Position numbers and translations under genes: made by a program
In this document: positions 13,684 through 22,507 of the stretch, in pieces
Position numbering within the stretch: position 1 is the stretch's first letter
Layout: each line of letters begins with the position of its first letter
Notes under the pieces: model-generated
Told to the model about the DNA's origin: nothing
Seen by the model: the letters and a program-made list of their open reading frames with translations, nothing else
The model's database searches: none
IMG/VR virus record: IMGVR_UViG_3300033052_000050
Location: 1 to 28,375 of that record
Reading direction: 5' to 3' (one strand)
Length of the DNA: 28,375 nucleotides
From: a virus

Positions 13684-16161
13684 ATGGCAAATTTGGGTCA
13701 ACTGGTCGTCAATCTTGAGGCGAATATCGCCCGGTTTACGAGTGATATGGGGAGGGCGTCGCAGGCTACCGAGCAAGCGATGACCCGTATCAATGGCGCG
13801 GTCGACACGGTGAAGAACGGCCTCGCCGCTCTCGGTATCGGCGCCTCTGTTGGTGGTTTCGCTATGATCATCAAGGGTGCCGTCGACGCTGCGGACAATC
13901 TGCGCGACATGTCACAGAAGACTGGTCTAGCGGTCGAAGAGCTCAACGGGCTAGGGTTTGCATCGGGCCAGGCCGGCGGCAGCTTGGAAGCCATGGGCGC
14001 CGCAGCCGGCAAGCTGAACAAGGCGCTGACTGAATCTGCTGGCGGGAATGGAGAAGCGGCAGAGGCGTTCAAAGCTTTGGGCATTTCGGTCAAGGACGCC
14101 GAAGGCAATCTTAAGAAGGCCGACGTCGTGATGGCCGAGGTGGCGGACCAGTTCGCCAAGTACCAGGACGGCCCGGAGAAAGCGGCAATCGCGCTGCGTT
14201 TGTTTGGCAAAGCCGGCGCGGACATGATCCCGCTGTTGAACGACGGCGGCGACGCGATGCGCGAAAACATCGAGTACGCCAAGCGATACAGCTTTGCCAC
14301 GACAGACCTGTCTAACGCAGCCGACAACTTCAACGACACGATGGGTAAGCTGGCGATCCAGCAGCAAGGGTTCATCAATCAGTTGTCGGCCGAAATGCTG
14401 CCCGTCATGCAAAGTGTGGCCAATGCCTTCCTTGAGACCTCGGAGAGGGCGAACGATCTGCATTCGTGGAGCGGAAAATTGTCGGGGGCGCTCACCGGCC
14501 TAACCGGTGTCGCTGTTACCGGCGCATTTGTGTTCGAGCAATGGGGGATCAAAGTAGGCGCAGCGGCCGCCAAGGCTGAGGCCCTGAAGAATCTGGACTT
14601 CAAAGCCTTCCGGCAGATCAGCGAGCAGGAAGATAGCGATCTGGCCGAGTCGCGAGGCGACTACCAAGTGCTGCGGGGCGAGATTCGTAGCGGTGGCGCC
14701 AAGGACCGCTTTGCACCGGTGATCGCGGGCGTCGAGAAGATGATGTCGGAGGAGCGCGAGATCCTGGCCGCCCGGAGCGCGATGCTGAATAAGTATCAGA
14801 GCGATGGCCTGATGTCGCAAAAGGCGGCCAACGAAGCGAGGGTCGCTGCCCAAGCTGAGTATGTCAAGAACATGAAGGACATGTATGGCTATGAGATAGC
14901 AATCCTCATGGGCGCCAAAAAGGTAGCGGAAGATAATGAGCGCAATCCGGTAAAAGCAAAGGAAATTCAGGGTCGAATCGACGGCTTGTACCGCGAGCAA
15001 TCGCTCGTCGGCACTGATAGGCCAGCAGCGCCGAAGCTGCCCGAGACGAAGAAGCCGGAGCTGAAGAAAACTGATGCTGAACGGGCGAGCGAGGAAACGC
15101 AAAAGCTGATTGCTCAGCAGAGGGAGCAGATCGACACCTTTGGCCTCAGCGGCGCCGCAGTCCTGGAATACCAGCTCAACCTGAAACCGATCTCGGCAGA
15201 GCTTGCAAATATTGCGGTGGCGAACCAGCAGGTCATCGACAAGATGAAGGCGACCGAAGCGGCCGAGAAGGAGGCGGCCGCGGCCCGGAAGAAAGCGCAG
15301 GACGATGCCGCCAGGGCCCAGGAGCAGAACGCGGCGAACGTCGAGCAGATCCGGCAGTCGCTCCTGACCGATGTGCAGCATGAGCAATTCGTTCACGAGG
15401 CCCGGCTGCAGCAGATCCGCACGTTCGGCGAAGCAAAGCTTGAGAACGTCGTGCAAGCCAATGCACTGATCGAGGCCGAAACTGCGCGCCATCAGGCCGT
15501 GCTAGAGGAAATGGACCGGCAGCGGGCAGAGCAGAAGATTGGGCTTGAGATGCAGGTACTTCAGCAAGCTGGTGGCGTCGCCGACCAGATGTACTCGATG
15601 CTCAGGCAAGCCGGCATGGAGCAGAGCGCACTTGCCAAGGCCGCCTTCCTGGCCAGCAAGGCCATCGCTGTGGCCCAGATCATTATGCAGACGAACGTCG
15701 CGGCTGCTTCCGCACTGGCGCTTCCTCCGATTGGCCTCGGTCCTGTGGCAGGTCTGGGGCTGGCAGGGACGATCAAGGCGCTCGGCTATTCGAGCGCAGC
15801 GATGACCGCGGGCCTGGCGATCGCGGAAGCCTCGGCCGAGGGCGGCTACGACATCCCAGCCGGCGTCAATCCGATGACCCAGCTGCACGAGAAAGAAATG
15901 GTGTTACCGAAGGCTCAGGCTGACGTGATTCGCGGCCTGGCAACGCGCGGCGGCGCCGGCGACGGCGGAGCGATGAAGCTGACCATCGTGAACAACACCA
16001 GGTCGCCAATCGGCCGGGTGACAGAGCAGCGGATTTCTGCCACCGAGCGCGCGCTGATCATCGAGGAGGCGAAGGCGGCGACGATCGCCTCATTCTATGA
16101 GCCCAACAGCAAAGGAAGCAGGTCTTTGCAGGACAATTTCGGCGTGCAAAGACGGCGCTGA
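13684..16161 (+). CDS. Tail tape measure protein
   Basis: 825 residues; ATG 13684 with GGAG 6 nt upstream. The N-terminal section LGQLVVNLEANIARFTSDMG and following helices with the hydrophobic AALGIGASVGGFAMII segment are typical of tape measure proteins. The middle (residues ~430-650) is long charged coiled coil. The C-terminal third has a hydrophobic stretch (KAIAVAQIIMQTNVAAASALA) and ends with the EGGYDIPAGVNPMTQLHEKE and VLPKAQADVI motifs seen in many siphovirus tapes. Its length fixes tail length, roughly 120 nm by the usual 0.15 nm per residue. It follows the chaperones in conserved order. Confidence 0.93.
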   Translation: MANLGQLVVNLEANIARFTSDMGRASQATEQAMTRINGAVDTVKNGLAALGIGASVGGFAMIIKGAVDAADNLRDMSQKTGLAVEELNGLGFASGQAGGSLEAMGAAAGKLNKALTESAGGNGEAAEAFKALGISVKDAEGNLKKADVVMAEVADQFAKYQDGPEKAAIALRLFGKAGADMIPLLNDGGDAMRENIEYAKRYSFATTDLSNAADNFNDTMGKLAIQQQGFINQLSAEMLPVMQSVANAFLETSERANDLHSWSGKLSGALTGLTGVAVTGAFVFEQWGIKVGAAAAKAEALKNLDFKAFRQISEQEDSDLAESRGDYQVLRGEIRSGGAKDRFAPVIAGVEKMMSEEREILAARSAMLNKYQSDGLMSQKAANEARVAAQAEYVKNMKDMYGYEIAILMGAKKVAEDNERNPVKAKEIQGRIDGLYREQSLVGTDRPAAPKLPETKKPELKKTDAERASEETQKLIAQQREQIDTFGLSGAAVLEYQLNLKPISAELANIAVANQQVIDKMKATEAAEKEAAAARKKAQDDAARAQEQNAANVEQIRQSLLTDVQHEQFVHEARLQQIRTFGEAKLENVVQANALIEAETARHQAVLEEMDRQRAEQKIGLEMQVLQQAGGVADQMYSMLRQAGMEQSALAKAAFLASKAIAVAQIIMQTNVAAASALALPPIGLGPVAGLGLAGTIKALGYSSAAMTAGLAIAEASAEGGYDIPAGVNPMTQLHEKEMVLPKAQADVIRGLATRGGAGDGGAMKLTIVNNTRSPIGRVTEQRISATERALIIEEAKAATIASFYEPNSKGSRSLQDNFGVQRRR

Positions 16162-16180
16162 TCGATCGAGCAATAGGGTT

Positions 16181-16393
16181 TCAGGTTGGATGGTGGATGA
16201 CAGGGACATTTGCCTTGGCCAAGGCGAGCGCCGTGCCTTCGATTTCTCGAATTGAACAGTGGGGCGTCGCTGGAAGCGCGAACTGGAAATGAAAACTAGT
16301 GTACTGCCCGTTCGGAGCCTGCTCTGAAGCGTTCCCATGAATCATATAGAAGGCCTCGTCCAAATGAATGCTGTCAATGCTGTAAGTGATCAC
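16181..16393 (-). CDS. Antisense small gene inside tail cluster, 70 aa
   Basis: On the minus strand, GTG at 16391-16393 is preceded by GAAAGGA with a 5-nt spacer, an excellent ribosome binding site. The frame runs 70 codons to TGA at 16181-16183. The product (ITYSIDSIHLDEAFYMIHGN, then TSFHFQFALPATPHCSIREI) is compositionally ordinary and soluble. It fills the otherwise empty 285 bp between tape measure and the next tail gene, where the plus strand has no gene. Opposite orientation and low GC suggest a late-acquired cargo gene transcribed from its own promoter in the lysogen. I do not recognise a family. Confidence 0.6.
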   Translation of the reverse strand: MITYSIDSIHLDEAFYMIHGNASEQAPNGQYTSFHFQFALPATPHCSIREIEGTALALAKANVPVIHHPT

Positions 16394-16446
16394 GCTAATC
16401 CTTTCAATGTAAAGACTCAAAACGATACCAGAAGTCGAGGGTTGCA

Positions 16447-16938
16447 ATGACGAATCCTGTAATGCCAAATGGCTTCACGCCGACTGTGGCCGCTTACTCG
16501 ATGGACGACCCTGGCGGCGTGCTGCGCACGGAAGTCGCCGGCGGCGCCGCTCGGTACGGACTCGATTGGGACCGTGGGCTGCAGCGCTTCCAGGTGACGC
16601 TGATCCTCGATGCGCTCAAGTTCTCGGTGTGGACGGCCTTCTACCACCACATCATCAAGAAGGGCGCCATCACATTCGACATGCGGCTCGATTCCGGCTT
16701 CGGCCCGGAGCCGCACCCGGTGAACATCATGCCCGGGTCGTACTCGGCGGCGCGCACCGGTGGGATTGCAACGGTGGTGTCGTTCGTCGTGGAAGCCGAA
16801 AGTAAGGTGTACGAGATGACCGCGGCAGACGCTGTAGGGATGGTCGAGGTATATAACGCCTATGGCACCAACGCGCCGGCGCTGCTGCAGCGCCTGGCTC
16901 GGTTCGCGACGGTCGACACCAACGTCCTGGAGTTCTGA
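16447..16938 (+). CDS. Minor tail protein, 163 aa
   Basis: ATG 16447 with GAGGG 5 nt upstream. The sequence (GFTPTVAAYSMDDPGGVLRTEVAGG, in two parts; RFQVTLILDALKFSVWTAFYHH; GAITFDMRLDSGFGPEPHPVNI) is a beta-rich protein of the kind that follows the tape measure gene in betaproteobacterial lambdoid phages, in the slot of the distal tail / lambda gpM-type proteins. No enzyme motif is visible. Tail-tip structural role is inferred from gene order; exact family not recognised. Its stop overlaps the next start. Confidence 0.72.
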   Translation: MTNPVMPNGFTPTVAAYSMDDPGGVLRTEVAGGAARYGLDWDRGLQRFQVTLILDALKFSVWTAFYHHIIKKGAITFDMRLDSGFGPEPHPVNIMPGSYSAARTGGIATVVSFVVEAESKVYEMTAADAVGMVEVYNAYGTNAPALLQRLARFATVDTNVLEF

Positions 16939-17444
16939 TGAGCCTCGACCTCGAAAGCCGGTTGCAGACGTTTCTGGCATCCGCACCGCAAGCAATCTGG
17001 CCGATCCAGACACTGCAGATCAGCCATTCGGCTATGAGCAAAACCTACCATCTTTGGCGCGAGCCGCACGCTGGCCAGACCGTTGTCGACGCCATCGCGG
17101 TCGATATGCAGCCGTGCAACATCGAGATCAAGCTGGCCGGCAGCGAAGGTCACCTTGACCAGAAGTTCGACATCCGGATCGGGCTGGTCGACATCGAGGA
17201 CGAATTCCGCGAGCAGCTGGACCGGATTCCTGTTGGCACGACGGAGAAGATCAGGGTCGTGTACCGCGAGTACCTGAGCGACGACCTGACAGCGCCGCAG
17301 GCCACTGCAGTGCTGCAGGCCGAAAGCATCACCTACGCAATCGGCGCGGCCAGCATCAGCGCCGTGTCGCCGCGGCTGAACATGACGCGCACCGGCGAGC
17401 TGTACACCCCCAAAGAAATACCCATGCTGAGAGGATTTCTCTGA
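16938..17444 (+). CDS. DUF1833-type minor tail protein
   Basis: 168 residues from ATG 16938, overlapping the preceding stop (TGATG). The pattern IWPIQTLQISHSAMSKTYHL followed by VDMQPCNIEIKLAGSEGHLD and FDIRIGLVDIEDEFREQLD resembles DUF1833, a beta-sandwich protein at the lambda gpL position. In that position the protein joins the tail tip hub to the peptidase and TipJ proteins. Ends TGATG over the next gene. Confidence 0.75.
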   Translation: MSLDLESRLQTFLASAPQAIWPIQTLQISHSAMSKTYHLWREPHAGQTVVDAIAVDMQPCNIEIKLAGSEGHLDQKFDIRIGLVDIEDEFREQLDRIPVGTTEKIRVVYREYLSDDLTAPQATAVLQAESITYAIGAASISAVSPRLNMTRTGELYTPKEIPMLRGFL

Positions 17445-17815
17445 TGAATGTGAATGCCTACCTGGCCAAACAGTACGACTCGCCGCCATGCTGGCAGCTG
17501 GTTGCAGACGTCTACACATCCGAGCTGGGGCAGTCGGTTACGGACTACAAGACCATCAACGCGTCGATTCGCGCGATCGCCAGCGCTTTCCGGATCGCTC
17601 TTCACAAGTCGCCTGAGGGCTTCGCCCAGATCGCCGAGCCTGTCGACTATTGCATCGTTCTGATGGGGAAGTCCGCGGCGATGGGCCTGCACCATTGCGG
17701 CGTGTACTACCAGGGCCGGGTGCTGCATGGGCTCAACGCCGGTAACCGTTACGAAGAGCTGTCTGTAATCCATGACAGCTACGGATTGATTGAATTCTGG
17801 ATGCGCACATCATGA
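17444..17815 (+). CDS. NlpC/P60-like tail tip peptidase
   Basis: 123 residues from ATG 17444. The catalytic Cys lies in PPCWQLVADVY (Cys16) and the His in GLHHCGVYY (His83 or His84), about the usual distance for NlpC/P60 cysteine peptidases. Unlike lambda gpK it lacks the separate N-terminal metallopeptidase domain. Such proteins sit at the tail tip and probably cut peptidoglycan crosslinks during DNA entry. The stop overlaps the TipJ gene start. The palindrome-like word TGCAGACGTCTACACA lies within codons 20-25. Confidence 0.8.
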   Translation: MNVNAYLAKQYDSPPCWQLVADVYTSELGQSVTDYKTINASIRAIASAFRIALHKSPEGFAQIAEPVDYCIVLMGKSAAMGLHHCGVYYQGRVLHGLNAGNRYEELSVIHDSYGLIEFWMRTS

Positions 17816-20388
17816 CTCGGATCCGCCTATACGATTCGCCGTTCGCGCCGGCCACGCCCCAGGTGTTCGAAGTGCTAAGCCTGGCGCAATGGCTGCTCGA
17901 CCACTACGGACCCACTCCGGCGGTTACGGTGCAAATCTTCGCTGGCGAACCAAGCGCAGAAAACGAGATCAGCCGCGATGTCGCCGCCATCATGGCCGGC
18001 CAGTGCTCAGAATACGTCGTGCTGCAGAGTCCCGGCGCTGAGTATGTAATCTACGCAGCCATCATGGCGGTAGTGGCGGTGGCGGCCGTCGTGCTGATGC
18101 CCAAGCCCGTCATGCCGGGCAACGTCAACCGGACCCAGCAAAGCCCGAACAACTCACTGGGGGATCGCCAGAACAAAGTGCGCATGCTCGAGCGCGTCGA
18201 GGATATCTACGGCACGGTCAAGTCGATCCCGTCGCTGATGATGCCTACCTATACCAAGTACGTTGGTCATCAGAAGTTCGAGTACGGATACTACTGCGTT
18301 GGGCGCGGCTACTACGACATCACGGACGTGCGCGACGGTGACACGCTGATCGCCGATATCGAAGGCGCCAGCGCGGCATTCTATGCGCCGTTCACGTCGC
18401 CAAATAGTGGTGCTCCGGCCCTGCAGATCGGTGCGCCCATCGTCGACGGCATCGTGACAGCGCGCCGCGCTATCGAGGTGGACGGCATCACGCTGAAGGC
18501 GACCAACCAGGTAAAGCCGCCGGAGGCCGCGCTTTACACCTTCACGCCTTCCCCTGGCGGCGACCGTATTACGCAGGGTGAGAAGAACCCGAACTTCAAC
18601 TCCGTCTTCGCGCCGGGCGATGTGATTTCCGTGACGATGGCTGGCTTCGACATCACCAGTTTTGCCGGCCTGGATTTCGACGGCTCGAAGGTCAGTGAGC
18701 AGTACGTGTCGGGCCCCCATAACTACTCCGGGACGTACACCGTCGAGGCTGTAAGCGATGGCGAGATCGTACTGACCACTTCCACCTGGAGCGTCGGGAG
18801 GGAAGGTGTCAGTGCAACGATTGAGAATGCAGATGCAACGAATGTAACGGACTGGATTACGCTTCCTGCCGCTGATCGTACCGAGGTGTGGTGTAACGTG
18901 GTCGCTCCGAACGGCATGTTCAAGGACAACAACGGCAAGCAGTTGACCTCGGTCGACTTCACCATCGAGATCGAGCGGCTGAGTGCCGACCTTACGCCTA
19001 CAGGCCTGGTTGAGACGGTAACCGGCTCGCTGTCTGGCTCTGTGCAGGACGAACGGGCGGAAACGGTCGAGCATGTAACGAGCTGGACCGGGCCGGCGCG
19101 GGTCCGCATGTTTCGTACCACGTCTTTCGATTTCGAGTTCCAGGGCACGGTGATCGACGAGATCAAGTGGACCGACCTGTACAGCGTTTCGCTGGTGCAG
19201 AAAACCGACTTCGGGAACAAGACGACCGTGCATACGGTGACGCAGGCGACAGCTCGAGCTACGGCCGTAAAGTCTCGCCAGCTCAACTGCATCGCGTCGC
19301 GCAAGCTGCCGGTCTATAACGGCGCGGGTTTCTCGGGCGTTCTTGATGGCGAGGGTCGCCATGTGTCCGGGACGATCCAATCGACCTCGAGGCTGGTCGA
19401 CATCATCGCCGCCGTGTCGGTCGATCCGAAGATCGGCCGGCGCGACCTTGCGGCTGAGGTGGACATGCAGCAAATCTGGGGTGTGCAGCAGGCGCTCGAT
19501 GCTTGGCATCCGGAGTGTGGGCAGTTCAACTACACGTTTGACTCGGACAACATCAGCTTCGAGGAGACGGTGGTCATGATTGCCAACGCAGGTTTTTGCA
19601 TCGCCTACAGGCAAAACGGCAAGATCCGGCTGGCGTTTGACCGCGCGCAGGCGAACAGCACGGCGCTGTTCACGCACAGGAACAAGAAGCCTCGGTCCGA
19701 GACAATTACGCGCAAATTCGCATCCGACGCGGAATATGACGGCGTGGAGTTTTTGTACAGCGACCCTGACAGCGGGCAGTCGGAAACGATCACGTTGCCG
19801 CTCGATGGCTCGCACACGAAGCCCAAGAAGTTCGAGATCGCAGGGATACGCTCCTTCGCCCAGGCCTGGCTGCGGGCCAACCGGGAGTATCGGAAGTTGA
19901 TCGGGCAGCGCATCACGATCGAGACTACGACCACGGCGGATGCCCGGTCGCTGCTGCCGAACGCACGCATCGACGTCGTCGACAGCACGCGCTTCAAGTC
20001 GTACGACGGCGAGGTGGTAGCGCAGGATGGGCTTATGTTGACGCTGAGCGGCGATGTGGCATTTCTACCAGGGCAGGCGCACAGCATTGTGCTGATGCGG
20101 CGTGATGGCGGGCTGCAGAGCATCGCGTGCATCGCAGGCGCGGCTCCCAACCAGGTTGTGTTGCAGGCTTTGCCAAGTGAGGCTGTGGTAACAAGCTTCG
20201 GACAAGACGGCATCCGGACGATCTACAGCTTCGCTGCCGATAGCGCGCGCGCTGCGCAGGCGTACCTGGTGCAGGAAATCGACCTGGCGGACGCCCAATA
20301 TGTGACGGTGCGCGCGATCAATTACTCGGCGGACTACTACGCGGCCGACAACGAGCCCATTCCTGGCAAGTCCGCCATTATCAACTGA
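17812..20388 (+). CDS. Host-specificity central tail tip protein (TipJ / lambda J-like)
   Basis: 858 residues from ATG 17812. Residues ~1-75 resemble the gpI-like assembly domain and are followed by a transmembrane-like segment (YVIYAAIMAVVAVAAVVLMP, ~79-98). The MLERVEDIYGTVKSIPSLMM block is typical of TipJ proteins. The hub region follows, with SAFYAPFTSPNSGAPALQIG-like sequence at residues ~185-205, and later parts show the hub/FN3-like patterns LAAEVDMQQIWGVQQALDAW, ETITRKFASDAEYDGVEF and QAWLRANREYRKLIGQRI. It forms the tail tip that contacts the host receptor or passes contact signals from fibres. The fusion of an I-like N-terminus with J in one polypeptide is common in this phage group. 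Length is shorter than lambda J (which has more C-terminal domains), consistent with receptor binding being left to the fibres downstream. Confidence 0.88.
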   Translation: MTRIRLYDSPFAPATPQVFEVLSLAQWLLDHYGPTPAVTVQIFAGEPSAENEISRDVAAIMAGQCSEYVVLQSPGAEYVIYAAIMAVVAVAAVVLMPKPVMPGNVNRTQQSPNNSLGDRQNKVRMLERVEDIYGTVKSIPSLMMPTYTKYVGHQKFEYGYYCVGRGYYDITDVRDGDTLIADIEGASAAFYAPFTSPNSGAPALQIGAPIVDGIVTARRAIEVDGITLKATNQVKPPEAALYTFTPSPGGDRITQGEKNPNFNSVFAPGDVISVTMAGFDITSFAGLDFDGSKVSEQYVSGPHNYSGTYTVEAVSDGEIVLTTSTWSVGREGVSATIENADATNVTDWITLPAADRTEVWCNVVAPNGMFKDNNGKQLTSVDFTIEIERLSADLTPTGLVETVTGSLSGSVQDERAETVEHVTSWTGPARVRMFRTTSFDFEFQGTVIDEIKWTDLYSVSLVQKTDFGNKTTVHTVTQATARATAVKSRQLNCIASRKLPVYNGAGFSGVLDGEGRHVSGTIQSTSRLVDIIAAVSVDPKIGRRDLAAEVDMQQIWGVQQALDAWHPECGQFNYTFDSDNISFEETVVMIANAGFCIAYRQNGKIRLAFDRAQANSTALFTHRNKKPRSETITRKFASDAEYDGVEFLYSDPDSGQSETITLPLDGSHTKPKKFEIAGIRSFAQAWLRANREYRKLIGQRITIETTTTADARSLLPNARIDVVDSTRFKSYDGEVVAQDGLMLTLSGDVAFLPGQAHSIVLMRRDGGLQSIACIAGAAPNQVVLQALPSEAVVTSFGQDGIRTIYSFAADSARAAQAYLVQEIDLADAQYVTVRAINYSADYYAADNEPIPGKSAIIN

Positions 20389-20397
20389 GGCGACGAT

Positions 20398-20874
20398 ATG
20401 GTAGAGCAGGTTCAAATTCCACACAGCGTAGTTGCAGGCAAGGAGCCACTGCCTGGCGAGCTTGAGATTGCCGGGCTCGCGGTCAACCTTGTCGATGGTG
20501 CACTCTACACCAAAGGGTACGACGGTGCTGTGGTGCGGTTGAACGAGACGATCCCGATCGAGGACGACAACACTTTGGAGTCTTCGGTCAACCCGACCTG
20601 GGCGGTAGAGCAAGGTGGAAAAATAAGACTGCGCATGTCAGGTGCAAAGCTGTCGTTCAATCCGTCGACTGGTCGATTTGCGGCAACTTCATTTGCAGGT
20701 GCAGGCAGTGAGCTGACGGGCTTCACGGCAGGCCAGATAACGGGAGCCCTGGGGTTCGAACCGGTCAAGAAAATTGGCGCGGCTTTAGGCCCGCCTGCGA
20801 CTGATCTTGCAACGGTCATCACATTGGCTAACAACATGCGTGCGGCGTTGATCAGCTGCGGTATCGGGTCGTAA
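20398..20874 (+). CDS. Short tail fibre / tip protein with Mtd-like N-terminal domain
   Basis: 158 residues from ATG 20398, with TGAGG upstream. The first ~55 residues (LPGELEIAGLAVNLVDGALYTKG, written here in outline only as LPGELE...NLVDGALYTKG) match the small domain at the N-terminus of major-tropism-determinant-type and many tail fibre proteins. A GAGSELTGFTAGQITGALG linker typical of trimeric fibres follows, then a helical C-terminus. It likely attaches to TipJ and leads to the larger fibre. A strong terminator follows. Confidence 0.68.
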   Translation: MVEQVQIPHSVVAGKEPLPGELEIAGLAVNLVDGALYTKGYDGAVVRLNETIPIEDDNTLESSVNPTWAVEQGGKIRLRMSGAKLSFNPSTGRFAATSFAGAGSELTGFTAGQITGALGFEPVKKIGAALGPPATDLATVITLANNMRAALISCGIGS

Positions 20875-20891
20875 ATAGCAGTATCGATCAG

Positions 20892-20916
20892 AAGCGCCTA
20901 ACGGGCGCTTTTTTTT
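20892..20916 (+). terminator. Intrinsic terminator before fibre gene 1
   Basis: Stem AAGCGCC / GGCGCTT (20892-20898 and 20904-20910) followed by eight T. Fibre gene 1 starts at 20939; the 22 bp between hold only its ribosome binding site (AGGGA). Confidence 0.88.
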
Positions 20917-20938
20917 CGTCCAACGATAGGGAATTTAA

Positions 20939-22381
20939 ATGACGGCTTTAAATATTAACGATCTGAACAATGGCAAGAAGGACCTCGATCATATCGCTGC
21001 AGTCGCGACGTCCACCACGCCGACTGTCATGGATCGGATGGGGAATATCAAAGATACTGTCAAGGGCGCCGTGGACACGCTCAAGGCATTTAACAGCAGG
21101 GGCGCATGGGCAGCAGCAACAGCATATGCCGTCAAGGATGTGGTCTCCGCGTCCGGCACCTGGTACGTTTGTGTTGTTGCTCATGTCTCGAGTGCCACTT
21201 TTGCCACGGACGGCGCGAAGTGGCGCGTGCACCAGGGCGCCTCGCTGGCGGGCGCCGAGACGCTGGAGAACAAGTCGTTCAAAGGTGCCGTTGGGTTCTA
21301 TACGAACGGGTCGAGAATTGGCATTACCGGCGGTGCTGCGCCCATTGTGCCGTCAGCACTGGTCAACGTCGTCAACGAAAACGTATCGACCTGTGCGTTG
21401 CGGGTCACTTCGAAATGGACGGGGTCAACCGCGCAACCCTATCAAAACAACGACGACAGTCTGTGGGAAACCTTCAACAAGGTGACGTCGAACAGCTCTA
21501 ACTTTAGCTGGTCGATCTCAGCACCGAATGCCTACAACGATATCCCGGCAGGAGTGCGCGACGGGGGCGAGCGTGTTGGTGTTTATGGGTGGGCAACGTC
21601 GGTCAGCATCCCCGGCAGCTACGTCCACGCGGGCGCGCTGGCTTCACAGATCGGTGTGAGGGGACGTGCCGGTTTCCAGAACGTGTCTCCCGCGTCGGCC
21701 GTGATCGAAAGTGCGATCGGTGTTAAAGGCGAGATCTACGGGGAGTCGGCCGGGTCGACAATTCAGAATTCGTTCGCTGGTCACTTTTCCTGCGTCGACC
21801 CAGGGTCAACCGTACTGAACAACATGGCAGTGTACGCTGCCGCTCGCGGGGGCCAGGCGTCGAATTTTTCCTTTTTCGGTGAGGCCGGGAAGCTGTTCAA
21901 CAGGGAGCAGGGAATCTTTGGTCAGTCGATTACGGCTACCCAGTCCGATGCTCTTGTCTCGGTTCGTGGCGGAAATGGGATTGAATTCGGCAACCCAGAC
22001 CCTACAGGATACGGCTCGAATTTGGGTGCCACTTCTCCAAGTGGGATTCCATTCCTTGCCTTCTGCGCCGAGGCCGATGTCAGCAGCAATACGTTTCGGA
22101 CGCGCGGGAAAAAGGGTGTACTCACCTATACCGATTTAACAGGCCGGCTCATCTTCGGGCGGCTTGCGAACGGTAACGCTGCTGGCCAAGCGCCGATCGA
22201 GATGGCGGCCTTTTCGGCTGACGGGCATTTGACGTTGGCTGAGACACCCTATCTGCGGTCTAAGACTGTGCAGAACGCCGGGGCTCCGGGGGTGCAGGGT
22301 GAGCTCGCTTGGGACGCAGACTTTATCTATGTCTGCGTCGCACCGAATACCTGGAAGCGATCAGCATTGGCTTCATGGTGA
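20939..22381 (+). CDS. Tail fibre / receptor-binding protein, copy 1
   Basis: 480 residues; ATG 20939 with AGGGA 6 nt upstream. The N-terminus (INDLNNGKKDLDHIAAVA, a helical region to ~50) probably attaches the protein to the tail. Residues ~53-98 (WAAATAYAVKDVV, TWYVCVVAHVSSATF, KWRVHQ) have the pattern of CBM5/12-type carbohydrate-binding modules. The large beta-rich body carries GSRIGITGGAAP, IPAGVRDGGERVGVYGWA and GEIYGESAGSTIQ. The C-terminus, ELAWDADFIYVCVAPNTWKR plus SALASW, is a common closing motif of phage tail proteins. It is about two-thirds identical by eye, with the same length and domain order, to the gene at 24196. Likely binds a cell-surface glycan; target unknown. Confidence 0.78.
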   Translation: MTALNINDLNNGKKDLDHIAAVATSTTPTVMDRMGNIKDTVKGAVDTLKAFNSRGAWAAATAYAVKDVVSASGTWYVCVVAHVSSATFATDGAKWRVHQGASLAGAETLENKSFKGAVGFYTNGSRIGITGGAAPIVPSALVNVVNENVSTCALRVTSKWTGSTAQPYQNNDDSLWETFNKVTSNSSNFSWSISAPNAYNDIPAGVRDGGERVGVYGWATSVSIPGSYVHAGALASQIGVRGRAGFQNVSPASAVIESAIGVKGEIYGESAGSTIQNSFAGHFSCVDPGSTVLNNMAVYAAARGGQASNFSFFGEAGKLFNREQGIFGQSITATQSDALVSVRGGNGIEFGNPDPTGYGSNLGATSPSGIPFLAFCAEADVSSNTFRTRGKKGVLTYTDLTGRLIFGRLANGNAAGQAPIEMAAFSADGHLTLAETPYLRSKTVQNAGAPGVQGELAWDADFIYVCVAPNTWKRSALASW

Positions 22382-22473
22382 CGCAGCCCTCCGCCTGCGA
22401 AGCCGCATCGGCGCCTGCCGCAGCGACGGGTGTGCGTAAGTAGGTATCGCAGCACTGCTCCCCCATCACAACC

Positions 22474-22496
22474 AGCCCGCAATAGCGGGCTTTTTT
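22474..22496 (+). terminator. Intrinsic terminator before lysis cassette
   Basis: Stem AGCCCGC / GCGGGC(T) (22474-22480 and 22485-22491) with an AATA loop and six T. The holin GTG is 12 bp beyond. The rest of the 22382-22507 gap holds no supported gene. Confidence 0.87.
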
Positions 22497-22507
22497 ACGA
22501 GCCATCC

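Noticed and set aside
14500-15492. 330-codon minus-strand frame opposite the tape measure gene
   Set aside because: Leu/Arg-rich antisense shadow of the coiled-coil region with no start signal.
18154-19815. 553-codon open frame on the minus strand opposite the TipJ gene
   Set aside because: Arg/His/Asp-rich composition, no ribosome binding site or family pattern, and exactly antisense to a well-recognised gene; long antisense frames are expected at this GC content.
22323-22505. 60-codon minus-strand frame between fibre 1 and holin
   Set aside because: Starts inside the terminator, has no start signal and overlaps the fibre 3' end.
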